In this document: piece by piece, positions 17,498-25,850 of the stretch
How the letters are laid out: each line of letters begins with the position of its first letter
Position numbering within the stretch: position 1 is the stretch's first letter
Source: DASRHK01 sp035650495
Lineage (GTDB): Bacteria; Pseudomonadota; Gammaproteobacteria; Nevskiales; Nevskiaceae
DNA length: 49,402 bases
Direction: 5' to 3'
Assembly (NCBI GenBank): GCA_035650495.1
Contig: DASRHK010000175.1
Coordinates: 1-49,402, forward strand
Position numbers and translations under genes: made by a program
Notes under the pieces: model-generated
Database searches by the model: none
What the model was told of the DNA's origin: nothing
What the model saw: only the letters and a program-made list of their open reading frames with translations

Positions 17498-18844
17498 TCA
17501 GCGCGGAGCAGGGATCTCCACGAGCTTCAGCGGCCGGTGCACGCACAGCCGGAACCGGCCGCGTCCCGTCTTCTCGATCTTCACGCAGGCGTCGCGCTCG
17601 TTGAGGCGGCGCTCGAGCAGGATCAGGCGCGCTTCGAGGTTGTCGCTGACGTCGGGCAAGCGGATGCGCGGATCGACGCGCAGCTCCCGATTGGAGAACT
17701 CGTTGCGCTTGCCGTCGGCGTAGTCCCGCACCAGCGCCCAGAAGATCGCGCCGGCGACGCCCTTGATCAGGTAATCCTCGCCGAGGAACACGCTGTCGTT
17801 CTCGGCGTAGTGGCGCACTTCGACCGGCGCGCCGCTGGCTTGCAGGCGGGCGGCGGGCGCCTGCGCGCCGACTGCGGGCTCGGGCGCGTCCTGCAGATGC
17901 AGCATCGCGCTGCCGAGCTGCGCCGCGACGGTCGCGAGCGCGTCCTCATCGTCGTAGTCGAAGCGCGAGTCCCGAGTGCTCTCGACATAGAGCACGCCGA
18001 GCAAGCGCGCGCCCGCGACGATCGGCACGGCGAGCTGGCTGCGCGACTCCGGCAGGCCCGGCAGCGGGATCTCGGTTTCGATCAGCTCGCTCAAGCCGGC
18101 GTGCTCGGCGCTCGAGCGGATGGCGCGTCCATAGCCGTACTCGATGGTCATGTGACCGATGCGGATCGGCGTGCGCTCGCGGGCAGCGACGCCGACCACG
18201 CCTTCGCCGAGCGCGATCTCCGAGCCGATGCCCGACGCCGTGTAGCCGCGGCTCGCGACCGTGTAGAGCTTGCCGCCCACCGCGTCGAGCACGAGCAGCA
18301 TCGCGTGCTCGATGCCGAGTGATTCGCCCAGGCTCGACAGCGCACGCTCGAACAGCTCTTCGAGATCGGCGCACGCGGTCAGCTTCTGCGCGATGGTGCG
18401 CAGCGCCGGCAAGCGGTTGCCGCGCGGCGGCGGTGGCGGCAGTGTGGAGCAATGCGTGCACTCGACCTCCAGCACGCGATAGACGTCCGATCCGCGCAGA
18501 TGGAAGACGCCGCTCATGCCGGTGTGCGAGGCGATGCCGGCGAGCTTGGCCTTCATGCGCTCGAACAATGGACCGGACGTCTCGGTGCGCAGGTAGCGCA
18601 GCGTCAGGCGGAAGCTCGACCCCGTGCGGGGATCCACCAGCAGCGATTGCGCATGCGGATTGGCGAGCACGTTGGCGCGCGTCTTGTTGAAGAACTGGAA
18701 CGAGAGCGCCACGTGCTCAGCATCGACGTACTCGACCTGCGACAGGAAGGCGACGTTGGGCGTGCCGTCGGCGGCGCAGGTCGCCATGGTCGACGGAATC
18801 GCGCCGTCGAGGCAGCCGCGGATGTCGTCGAGCGACAGCTTCAT
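17498..18844 (-). CDS. PNPOx-like flavin protein fused to GAF and C-terminal domain
   Basis: 448 residues. Domains in order: a pyridoxamine-phosphate-oxidase-like split barrel (about 1-135, with ATCAADGTPNVAFLSQVEYVD), a Cys-Pro linker (CTHCSTLPPPPPRGN), a GAF domain (about 165-310, GEGVVGVAARERTPIRIG and LLGVLYVESTRDSRFDYDDEDAL), and a C-terminal region of about 95 residues ending in GRGRFRLCVHRP. The last region has a winged-helix look (NEFSNRELR, LILLERRLNER), but I cannot confirm DNA binding. ATG 18844 overlaps the stop of the preceding gene. It is likely a redox- or ligand-responsive sensor at the end of a seven-gene run. Confidence 0.8.
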   Translation of the reverse strand: MKLSLDDIRGCLDGAIPSTMATCAADGTPNVAFLSQVEYVDAEHVALSFQFFNKTRANVLANPHAQSLLVDPRTGSSFRLTLRYLRTETSGPLFERMKAKLAGIASHTGMSGVFHLRGSDVYRVLEVECTHCSTLPPPPPRGNRLPALRTIAQKLTACADLEELFERALSSLGESLGIEHAMLLVLDAVGGKLYTVASRGYTASGIGSEIALGEGVVGVAARERTPIRIGHMTIEYGYGRAIRSSAEHAGLSELIETEIPLPGLPESRSQLAVPIVAGARLLGVLYVESTRDSRFDYDDEDALATVAAQLGSAMLHLQDAPEPAVGAQAPAARLQASGAPVEVRHYAENDSVFLGEDYLIKGVAGAIFWALVRDYADGKRNEFSNRELRVDPRIRLPDVSDNLEARLILLERRLNERDACVKIEKTGRGRFRLCVHRPLKLVEIPAPR

Positions 18845-19326
18845 GCGGCACCCGCGAGCGGCTTGCCCGCTTCGGGGCCCGGCGTCTGGTTGTAGGCCAG
18901 CGCGGGCGTGAAGCGGACGGCGACGAGATCGGCGGGATCGGCGGCGAAGGCGGCGCGCACGAAGGCGGAATCGTGCCCGATCGCGCCGAGCTCGACGACC
19001 ATCCGCTCGCGATAGGCCGCGACGCGTGACCGATCGTCCGCGCCGAGCGCGACGCTGCGCGCATCGACGCCCTTGAGCTGCACGCTGCGATGCGTGCTCG
19101 GCAGCACCGCGACCATCGAGACATGGCCATTCGCGCGGAAATCGGCGAGGAGCTCGCCGCAGCGCGAAGCGACGAGGAACAAGGTGACCTCGCGACGATC
19201 CTTCGACAGCCGGCATCCGAGCGCGCGGCCGATGTGCGGCCGCAGGTCGGCGTCGCGGGAGGCGACCACCATCGACACCGCGCCTTGGAGGAGCTCCGCG
19301 AGCTCCGAAGAGATCAGATCGGCCAT
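18841..19326 (-). CDS. PNPOx-family flavin-binding protein
   Basis: 161 residues from ATG 19326; a TTG at 19335 is possible. A single split-barrel domain is seen: SMVVASRDADLRPHIGRALGCRLS, then VTLFLVASRCGELLADFRANGHVSMVAVLP. This is typical of short pyridoxamine-5'-phosphate-oxidase-like proteins that bind FMN, heme or F420-type cofactors; the ligand cannot be told. The C-terminus (FTPALAYNQTPGPEAGK) is the usual ending. It overlaps the fused PNPOx-GAF gene by 4 bases, which suggests that the two barrels work together. Confidence 0.85.
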   Translation of the reverse strand: MADLISSELAELLQGAVSMVVASRDADLRPHIGRALGCRLSKDRREVTLFLVASRCGELLADFRANGHVSMVAVLPSTHRSVQLKGVDARSVALGADDRSRVAAYRERMVVELGAIGHDSAFVRAAFAADPADLVAVRFTPALAYNQTPGPEAGKPLAGAA

Positions 19327-19336
19327 CGACGCCAAT

Positions 19337-19693
19337 TTAACCGGCGTCGCGCGTTCGCTCCAGATGGAACCTGTGCAGCGCGCGGTGGATCACCGGCGCG
19401 AATATCACCCCCGCGATGGTGATCACCGCGAGCCCGCAGTAGAGCGCGTAGAAGCCGGCGAAGAGCTTGCCGCCATCGGTTTGCGGCGACGCGATCGGCC
19501 CTTCGCCGCCGAGCAGCATCGCCGCATTGACGAAGGCGTCGAGCCAGCTCAGATGCTCGGTGAGGTGATAGCCGAGCATGCCGATCGCGAGCGACGCCGC
19601 GATGATGGCGACGCCCGTCGCCGAGCTGGCGGCGAGCCGGCGCAGGAAGATGGCGCGATGCGCGAGCGGCTCGCGACGGTGCTCGAATCTCAC
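19337..19693 (-). CDS. Two-TM pore-like membrane protein without K+ filter
   Basis: 118 residues from GTG 19693, one base after the previous stop. Two membrane segments (TGVAIIAASLAIGMLGYHL and FAGFYALYCGLAVITIAGVIFAP) flank a loop with WLDAFVNAAMLLGGEGPI. The arrangement copies a bacterial two-TM potassium-channel pore module: helix, re-entrant helix FVNAAMLLGG, second helix ending in a basic tail. The TVGYG selectivity filter is replaced by GGEGP, so it is probably not a K+ channel. Function unknown. It lies inside the seven-gene operon. Confidence 0.7.
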   Translation of the reverse strand: MRFEHRREPLAHRAIFLRRLAASSATGVAIIAASLAIGMLGYHLTEHLSWLDAFVNAAMLLGGEGPIASPQTDGGKLFAGFYALYCGLAVITIAGVIFAPVIHRALHRFHLERTRDAG

Positions 19694-19694
19694 G

Positions 19695-20240
19695 TCACTC
19701 GGCCTGCGGATGCTGCTGCGACGGCAGCTCGATCTCCGCGAGCTTCCACCCGAGACCGTAGCGATGCAGCACCAAGGTCGCCGGCAAGTCGGGATAGTCG
19801 GCGTCGGCGACCGTCACCACGAAGCGGCTCGGTGACGCGTAACGGTAATGCACGATCGGCTTGCGGCGCGGCGCGTCCTCGGCCGGCGCATTCGACGCCG
19901 GCGCCTTTTCGGCATCGCCGAGCGCGGTGCGATGCCGCAGCAACAGCAGCACGCCGTGCGGCGTCAGCATCACGTCCATCGCGCCGCTGACGATGCTCTT
20001 GAGGGCGTTGCCGATGCCGCCGCTCTGGTCCGGCGGGCCGTCGTCGTCGATCGCGCCGTAGACCTGGCTCTTCAGGCTCTCGCGCACGGCGGGGAAGTCG
20101 ATGTGCTGATCGAGCTCCGCTTCGTCGTTGCGCGCGACCGCGGTGCGGATGGCATTGGCCGCGAGGAAGGGTCCGAGCGCGACCCAGCCCGCGATCAGCG
20201 CGGCGACGGCGATGATGGCGATCGCGACGGTTCTCTTCAT
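19695..20240 (-). CDS. DUF2939-like membrane-anchored protein
   Basis: 181 residues. An N-terminal membrane anchor (VAIAIIAVAALIAGWVALGPFLAANAI) is followed by the DUF2939-like motif AVARNDEAELDQHIDFPAVRESLKSQV, a Pro/Ala-rich linker, and a C-terminal beta-rich part (RFVVTVADADYPDLPATLVLHRYGLGWKLAEIELP). The family is uncharacterised; members are predicted to be anchored in the inner membrane with a periplasmic domain. It overlaps the preceding gene by 4 bases and the following one is 1 base away. Confidence 0.78.
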   Translation of the reverse strand: MKRTVAIAIIAVAALIAGWVALGPFLAANAIRTAVARNDEAELDQHIDFPAVRESLKSQVYGAIDDDGPPDQSGGIGNALKSIVSGAMDVMLTPHGVLLLLRHRTALGDAEKAPASNAPAEDAPRRKPIVHYRYASPSRFVVTVADADYPDLPATLVLHRYGLGWKLAEIELPSQQHPQAE

Positions 20241-20530
20241 CGTGGGCTCCCGCGGTTCTTCGACACGATCGCCGCAATGATCAGCGCAAACGCGATCAGG
20301 CGCACCAGGTAGATCGACGGCGTCCCTTCGTTGGGGTGCTCGGCGAACAGGAAGCCCAGGCGATTGACGCCTTCGATCAGGAACGCGGCGGCGAACGCGA
20401 GGAACAGCCGATCGCCGGTGCGTCGCCAGAACTTGAGGAAGAACAATCCCGCGACCATGGACGTGGCGAAGATCACGCCGAGCAGGAAGCCCGCGACCAG
20501 CGGCGAAAGGCTCGTGTCGGCAACGTTCAT
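20237..20530 (-). CDS. DUF5985-like small membrane protein (second of pair)
   Basis: 97 residues from ATG 20530, overlapping the stop of the gene before it. There are three hydrophobic helices with the conserved block FFLKFWRRTGDRLFLAFAAAFLIEGVNR between helices one and two, and a short basic C-terminus. The function is unknown. The two small proteins of this pair are encoded in tandem with overlapping codons, which suggests a hetero-oligomeric membrane complex. Confidence 0.75.
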   Translation of the reverse strand: MNVADTSLSPLVAGFLLGVIFATSMVAGLFFLKFWRRTGDRLFLAFAAAFLIEGVNRLGFLFAEHPNEGTPSIYLVRLIAFALIIAAIVSKNRGSPR

Positions 20531-20787
20531 TGGCTCTCCCAGATCAGCCCATAGAGCAGGAGCGCCATGCCCATCACTGCGGTGAACAGCCGCAGGCCAT
20601 ACAGGTCCACCTCGGTGGGGAAGACGACGAGGTCGAAGAACACCAGGATGTTGGAGACCGTGAAGCAGGCGAAGCACAGCCCGCTCCAGAACAGGAGCTT
20701 CGCGTGGCTCTGCGCGTAGCGCCGCAGCAGCAGCGCGGCGCAGATCAGCGTGGTGAGCGCGCCGAGCAGGTAAACGAGTCCAGCCAT
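20527..20787 (-). CDS. DUF5985-like small membrane protein (first of pair)
   Basis: 86 residues with three predicted membrane helices: LVYLLGALTTLICAALLL, LLFWSGLCFACFTVSNILVFF and LRLFTAVMGMALLLYGLIW. The pattern of LFWSGLCF after the first helix parallels the FFLKFWRRTGDRLFLAF block of its neighbour, so the two are probably distant paralogues. The start is 3 bases after the wHTH gene stop. No function is known. Confidence 0.75.
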   Translation of the reverse strand: MAGLVYLLGALTTLICAALLLRRYAQSHAKLLFWSGLCFACFTVSNILVFFDLVVFPTEVDLYGLRLFTAVMGMALLLYGLIWESQ

Positions 20788-20790
20788 GAA

Positions 20791-21180
20791 CTACGGCTCC
20801 TTCTTGAGTCTGAATGCGCGGGCGAACTCGAGCACGCCCAGCGAGGCTTTCGAATGGATCAGGCCTGCGACCTGCGCGAGACGTCGCCGGTAGGTGCCGG
20901 CGACTTCCGCCATGCGCGCGCCGCTGGCGCCATCGGGATCGAACGCGTAAGCGCCACGCTCATCGCGACGCACGACGCGCCGGCGCTCCAGCGCCGCGAC
21001 GATGTCCTGCGTCGTTTGCGGCGAGACGTAGATGCGCGCGGCGAGCTCGTCGATGCTCCACGCGCGCGGGGCGGTGTCCCAGAGCAGGAGCAGCGCCTCG
21101 AGCTGCGGCACCGAGTCGATGAGCTCGCCGATGAACCGGACGACCTCGTCGGAAATCTCGGTCTGCGGCTCCAGGGTCAC
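20791..21180 (-). CDS. Winged-helix transcriptional regulator-like protein
   Basis: 129 residues from GTG 21180. The middle of the protein (AWSIDELAARIYVSPQTTQDIVAALERRRVVRRDERGAYAFDP) has the helix-turn-helix plus wing pattern of MarR/IclR-like DNA-binding domains. The C-terminal helix (YRRRLAQVAGLIHSKASLGVLEFARAF) may dimerise. It is the first gene of the seven-gene minus-strand run and lies 11 bases after the class II aldolase, so it might regulate this run. Start choice is uncertain because no clear ribosome site is seen. Confidence 0.65.
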   Translation of the reverse strand: MTLEPQTEISDEVVRFIGELIDSVPQLEALLLLWDTAPRAWSIDELAARIYVSPQTTQDIVAALERRRVVRRDERGAYAFDPDGASGARMAEVAGTYRRRLAQVAGLIHSKASLGVLEFARAFRLKKEP

Positions 21181-21191
21181 GGCGCGTGGTT

Positions 21192-21965
21192 TCAGTCCCG
21201 GAACGAGCGATCGACGCGATCGAGCTTGCGCAGCAGGCCCGGCCACGCGAGCTGGCCGCCGAGGCCCTTGAGCACCTGCGTCGCGGCTTGCTCGACACCG
21301 GCGAGGATCGGCTTGGCGACCGGGATCAGCTCGCCGCCGCCGGCCTGCGCGCGCACCTGGATCATGCAGCTCGCCTCGAACACGTACATCCCGAGGAACG
21401 CGTCCGCGGGTGTCGCGCCGACGGTGAGCAAGCCGTGGTTGCGCAGCATCAGGAACATCTTGTGGCCGAGATCGGCGACGAGCCGCGGCTTCTCGTCGTC
21501 GCGCAGCGCGATGCCTTCGTAGTCGTGATACGCGAGCGAGGCGAGCACCAGCGTCGACTGCTGCGAGATCGGCAGAAGGCCGTTCTTCTGCGCCGACACC
21601 GCGACGCCGTTGAGCGAGTGCGTGTGCATCACGCACAGCGCGTCTTCGCGCGCGGCGTGGATCGCGCTGTGGATGACGAAGCCCGCCGGATTGATCTCGT
21701 AGGGCGAGGGCATCACCTTCCTGCCGTCGAGATCGACCTTCACCAGAGACGACGCGGTGATCTCGTCGAACATCCAGCCGTACGGGTTGATCAGGAAGTG
21801 ATGCTCGGGGCCCGGTACGCGTGCGGAGATGTGCGTGAAGACGAGATCGTCCCAGCCGTAGAGCGCGACGAGCCGGTACGCGGCCGCGAGATTGACGCGG
21901 GCGTCCCACTCTTCCTTGCTGACCTGATCCTTCACGCTCGGGATGGCTTTGGGATTCGCGCTCAT
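21192..21965 (-). CDS. Class II aldolase/adducin family protein
   Basis: 257 residues, with AGGAG before ATG 21965. The zinc-binding pattern of the class II aldolase fold is visible: His114 and His116 (VMHTHSL) and His177 (LRNHGLLTVG), after GWDDLVFTHISARVPG at the N-terminus and the NPYG loop. Members of this branch include aldolases, epimerases and decarboxylase-like proteins; the substrate cannot be read. It is 10 bases after the DUF1329 stop and probably co-transcribed with it. Confidence 0.85.
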   Translation of the reverse strand: MSANPKAIPSVKDQVSKEEWDARVNLAAAYRLVALYGWDDLVFTHISARVPGPEHHFLINPYGWMFDEITASSLVKVDLDGRKVMPSPYEINPAGFVIHSAIHAAREDALCVMHTHSLNGVAVSAQKNGLLPISQQSTLVLASLAYHDYEGIALRDDEKPRLVADLGHKMFLMLRNHGLLTVGATPADAFLGMYVFEASCMIQVRAQAGGGELIPVAKPILAGVEQAATQVLKGLGGQLAWPGLLRKLDRVDRSFRD

Positions 21966-21975
21966 GAACGCACTC

Positions 21976-23394
21976 CTATTTGCCGCGGGCTTTGCGCTTC
22001 AGCGCGGCCGGATCGAAGTACGCATCCGGGAAGCTGATCTTGAAGTCGGTGATCGCGTCCTCGTTGACCATCGCCGTCGTGAAGTACCGCTTCGACTGCA
22101 GGTCGTAGATGATCTCGGGCACGCCGGTGACCGTCGGCACGAACGGCGCGGTGAGCAGATGCGCCTCCTGCACCTTCCACATCTGGTTGCGGCCGTCGTA
22201 GCAGTCGACTGCGGCGATCGACCAGCTGTCCTCGTCGAGATAGAACACGCGCCGCGCGAAGTTGTGGCGCAGGCCGGGCTTGAGCGTCGCCTCGACCACC
22301 CATACGCGGTGCAGCTCGTAGCGCGCGAGATCCTGGTTGATGTGCAGTGGGCGGATGATGTCCTTGTACTTCACGCGCGGGCTGTTGATCAGGTAGGAGT
22401 TGTACGGGATGTACTTCTCCTGCTTGCCGAGCAGCTTCCAGTTGTAGCGGTCGAGCGAGCCGTTGAACACGTCGACCTGGTCGTTGTACTGCTCGTTGTC
22501 GGTGCCGACCGCGGGATTGTCATAGCCGACATCGGGCGCGCGCGCGACGCGGCCGAGACCCGGCGAATAGATCCACGCGGCGCGACCACCGACGGTTTGA
22601 TCCGCGGTCTCGTGCACGAGCGTGAGCGTGCCGGCGACGCGCGGCGGCGAGATCGTCTCGGACAGGTAATACAGCATGATCGGCGGATCGCCCGGCTTCG
22701 GCGGATCGGCGAGATTGCCGTACTTGAACTTCACGTCCTCGGTGAGCTTGGTGATCGTGTAGCTGCCGTCCGGCTTGACGATCGCCTGGTTGTTGAAGCG
22801 CCGCGCGGCGGAGCCGCGGAATTTCATCTTGTGGTTCCAGATCGGCTCGGCGCCGCTCTTGGGGATCGGGAACGGGAAGCCGAGGTGCGCGTCCTTCACG
22901 CCGTCGGTGCCCTCGAGGTGCGCCTTCACCGCGTTGGTCGCGGTCCACTTGTAGATCTCGTCCGGATAGAAGCCCGTGCGATAGCTCGGGTAGACGTTCA
23001 TCTTGTAATCCGGGTACGCCTTGAACATCGCCTTCTGGCCGTCGGTCAGCTTGGCGGCGTATTGCTGCATGTTCTGCGCAGTGATGGTGACCTGGATCTT
23101 CTGCGCGTCGGCGCCGGCCTGCTTCTTGAGGAGGTCCTCGATCTGCTGCGGATCGCCCTTGCGCAGCTTCTCGAGATCGGCGGGCGTGTAGTGCTTCTGC
23201 TCTTCGGTGAAGTTCGCGGGGCCCGTCCACTTCGGGATCGTGCCGTCCTTGTTCGGGCCGGCTTCGGCGCCGACGCAGGTGAGCTCCTTGCACAGCTTCG
23301 CGGCTTCTTCTGGCGTCGCGGTCGCCAGCGCGGTCGAGCTGATCAGGGCTGCGGCGATGGCGCTGAGAGGAACATGGAGCCGAGTCTGCGGCAT
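21976..23394 (-). CDS. DUF1329 secreted protein
   Basis: 472 residues with GAGGAG before the ATG and a signal peptide ending near ALATA (MPQTRLHVPLSAIAAALISSTALA). The mature protein carries the full DUF1329 set of blocks: ADRRGR-free Tyr/Asp-rich repeats such as GYDNPA, DRYNWKLLGKQEKYIPYNSY, NQDLARYELHRVWVVEATLKPGLRH and VFYLDEDSW. Many Tyr/Trp and a beta-rich pattern agree with a LolB/LolA-like hydrophobic-ligand carrier, which is an inference. It diverges from DUF1302 across a 215-base control region. It is the complete paralogue of the truncated protein at 1-1242. Confidence 0.9.
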   Translation of the reverse strand: MPQTRLHVPLSAIAAALISSTALATATPEEAAKLCKELTCVGAEAGPNKDGTIPKWTGPANFTEEQKHYTPADLEKLRKGDPQQIEDLLKKQAGADAQKIQVTITAQNMQQYAAKLTDGQKAMFKAYPDYKMNVYPSYRTGFYPDEIYKWTATNAVKAHLEGTDGVKDAHLGFPFPIPKSGAEPIWNHKMKFRGSAARRFNNQAIVKPDGSYTITKLTEDVKFKYGNLADPPKPGDPPIMLYYLSETISPPRVAGTLTLVHETADQTVGGRAAWIYSPGLGRVARAPDVGYDNPAVGTDNEQYNDQVDVFNGSLDRYNWKLLGKQEKYIPYNSYLINSPRVKYKDIIRPLHINQDLARYELHRVWVVEATLKPGLRHNFARRVFYLDEDSWSIAAVDCYDGRNQMWKVQEAHLLTAPFVPTVTGVPEIIYDLQSKRYFTTAMVNEDAITDFKISFPDAYFDPAALKRKARGK

Positions 23395-23609
23395 GAACGA
23401 TCTCCTCTGTCGTGTGTCGTTATTGGATCGCGATCCCCGGCGCCGGTTCGCGGCGTCGCGGGTCGCCAGTCTACCCCCGGAAAGACGATTCGGGCATATT
23501 GCCGCAACGACAAGAGCCGCCGCGCGCGGGCCAATGGCACCGCGGGAACGACGGGCTAGCTTCGGCGTCCACGCCGAAGTGGCGGCGGCGGACGGAGGAG
23601 AAGAAGACG
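23395..23609. promoter_or_regulatory. Divergent control region of DUF1329 and DUF1302 genes
   Basis: 215 bases without a gene. It contains the perfect 12-base palindrome GGATCGCGATCC (23427-23438), 33 bases from the DUF1329 start, followed by GC-rich dyads (GGCGCCGG). I cannot assign -35/-10 boxes with confidence. Both ribosome sites are strong (GAGGAGA and GGAGGAGAAG). Confidence 0.5.
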
Positions 23610-25778
23610 ATGCGCAAACGGACGTGTGCGTTTGTTTTGACGTCGCTGGTCGCCGCGTCTCCGGCGATCGCGCTGGATTGGGACCTCGATGGCTTCCACA
23701 TCGATCTCAAGAACCGCGCGTCGGCCGGCATCGCGTGGCGCATGCAGGATCGCAATCCCGCGCTGATCGGCAAGCTCAACGTCGAAGGCCAGCAGCACCT
23801 GTGCGACACCGACGATTGCCTGTCGCTGCAGGGCGATCCCGCGCCGGTGCGCCGGCTGGTCGCCGCGCAGGGCTCGTTCAACGGCGAGAACCACGACGAC
23901 GGCGATCTCAACTACGACAAGCACGACATCACCGCCGCGGTCGCGCGGCTCTCCTCCGATCTCAAGGTCACCTGGGGCGATCTGCTGGTGCGCGTGAGCG
24001 GCATCGGCTACTTCGATCCGATCAACACCAACTTCGACGACACCCACACCAACACCGAGTACCAGCCGGCGACGACGCCGCGCTCGAGCGGCGTGGAGCG
24101 CGTCTACGCGAAAGGCGCGATCCTGATGAACGCATACGCGCAGTATGCGTTCACGCTCGGCGAGCGCACGGGCTCGATCTCGGTCGGTCAGCAGACCGTG
24201 CGCTGGGGCGAGAGCGGGCTGTTCGCGCTGAACAGCATCAGCGAGATCAATCCGCCGTCGTCCGTGCGCTATCACACGCCCGGCACGGAGATCGGCGAGC
24301 TGTTCCAGCCCGTGCCGCTGGTGGTCGCGTCGATGGACGTGGTCAAGGGCCTGGGCATCGAAGGCATCTATCAATTCGGCTGGCGGCCGGTCGAGGTCGA
24401 TCCCAAGGGATCGTTCCAGGCCGACATCGACGCGTTCGGCAACAAGGGTGGCGATCCGATCTACATCAATCTCGGCCAGTTCCCGGAAGACCCGAACTGC
24501 ATCAAGAAGGTCAACAATCCCGTGCTCGCGCTGCTCTCGAGCTCGTGCGATACCGCGCGCTTGCTCCCGCTCGACAGCGGCTATCCGAAGAACGGCGGTC
24601 AGTACGGCGTGAAGCTCAACTACTTCGCCGACAGCCTCGGCAACGGCACCGAGTTCGATCTCTACTATTTCCACTACCACAGCCGTCTGCCGTACCTGAG
24701 CCTTTATGCGGCACAGGATTCCTGCGCGCGAACCGCTGCGAACGGCGCACAGGCAGCGGTCGCGTGCCGCGGCTTCAAAGGCAGCCTGGCGGGATTGCCG
24801 CCGAATCCGGTCGGCATCGATCCGCTCAACGTCCAGACGATCAAGCTCCTGGTGGACTATCCCGAGAACATCGACATGTTCGGGTTCTCGTTCAACACCA
24901 ACATCGGCTCGTGGTCGCTCGCCGGCGAGTACTCGTTCCGGCCGAACGTGCCGCTGCAGGTGCAGGTCAACGATCTCGCCTTCGCCGCGCTGCAGCCGAC
25001 GTTCCCGAACCACGACCAGAATCTCGGCACCGATGCGATCCCCGGACTCGGCCCGATCCTGGCGCAAGCAGGCATCCAGGCCGACGTCATCAAGTTCCCG
25101 AGCGCGCGGCACGCGGTGCCGGATTACATCGAGACGCTGTATCGCGGCCACTCCCACATCGAGAACGGCGAGCTCGTCTCCGACGTGCAGGGCGGCCAGT
25201 TCATCCCGGGCTACGAGCGCATGAAGGTCGGCCAGTTCGATTTCACCGCGCTGCAGGCCTTCTCCAACGTCCCGCTCATCGGCGCCGATCAGCTGATCTT
25301 CATCGGCGAGATCGGCGGCACGCAGGTGTACAACATGCCGTCGATCGACAAGCTCCAGTTCGAGGGCGGTGGGCAAGGGCAGTCGCACCACAGCCCGGGC
25401 GCCGACGGCACCGGCCAGCCGGGTCCGGATGGCGTCGACACCACAGGACTGTCGTTCAACACCACCAAGATGAATTCCGGATTCGCCGACAGTTTCGCGT
25501 GGGGCATGCGCGCGCTGATCCGCGGCGAGTACAACGACGTGATCTACGGCTGGACCTTCATGCCGATCGTGATCGCCGGCTGGGACGTCAAGGGCATCGC
25601 GCCGTACCCGATCCAGAACTTCGTCGAAGGACGCCACGATCTCATCGCGGGGACCGAGGTCAAGTTCACGCCGAGCCTCACCGCCACCGTGCTCTATCAG
25701 TGGTTCCTCGGCGGCGGCCAGGACAACACGCGACTGGACCGCGACAACCTTTCGCTGGCGCTGGCCTACACGTTCTAG
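23610..25778 (+). CDS. DUF1302 outer-membrane beta-barrel protein
   Basis: 722 residues with a signal peptide (MRKRTCAFVLTSLVAASPAIA) and GGAGGAGAAG before the ATG. The mature part begins DWDLDGFHIDLKNRASAGIAWRMQDRNP, the usual DUF1302 opening, and ends in the outer-membrane C-terminal signature LALAYTF with terminal Phe. Alternating strands and many Gly/Asn/Tyr fit a barrel. An extra Gly-rich insert lies at about 585-615 (GGGQGQSHHSPGADGTG). DUF1302 proteins are found with DUF1329 and RND/MMPL genes in loci for sterols, terpenes and other lipophiles. The RND gene follows 72 bases downstream. Confidence 0.92.
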   Translation: MRKRTCAFVLTSLVAASPAIALDWDLDGFHIDLKNRASAGIAWRMQDRNPALIGKLNVEGQQHLCDTDDCLSLQGDPAPVRRLVAAQGSFNGENHDDGDLNYDKHDITAAVARLSSDLKVTWGDLLVRVSGIGYFDPINTNFDDTHTNTEYQPATTPRSSGVERVYAKGAILMNAYAQYAFTLGERTGSISVGQQTVRWGESGLFALNSISEINPPSSVRYHTPGTEIGELFQPVPLVVASMDVVKGLGIEGIYQFGWRPVEVDPKGSFQADIDAFGNKGGDPIYINLGQFPEDPNCIKKVNNPVLALLSSSCDTARLLPLDSGYPKNGGQYGVKLNYFADSLGNGTEFDLYYFHYHSRLPYLSLYAAQDSCARTAANGAQAAVACRGFKGSLAGLPPNPVGIDPLNVQTIKLLVDYPENIDMFGFSFNTNIGSWSLAGEYSFRPNVPLQVQVNDLAFAALQPTFPNHDQNLGTDAIPGLGPILAQAGIQADVIKFPSARHAVPDYIETLYRGHSHIENGELVSDVQGGQFIPGYERMKVGQFDFTALQAFSNVPLIGADQLIFIGEIGGTQVYNMPSIDKLQFEGGGQGQSHHSPGADGTGQPGPDGVDTTGLSFNTTKMNSGFADSFAWGMRALIRGEYNDVIYGWTFMPIVIAGWDVKGIAPYPIQNFVEGRHDLIAGTEVKFTPSLTATVLYQWFLGGGQDNTRLDRDNLSLALAYTF

Positions 25779-25850
25779 GCGCCTTGGTTTAGAGGGTATG
25801 ATGGCGGCTGCTTCGGTCCATTAAATACAAGCAGGGCGGGGAGATCGACC

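Noticed and set aside
18845..19216. N-terminal extension of the PNPOx-GAF protein
   Set aside because: This is the preceding PNPOx gene read in another frame; the ATG at 18844 in the ATGA overlap fits better.
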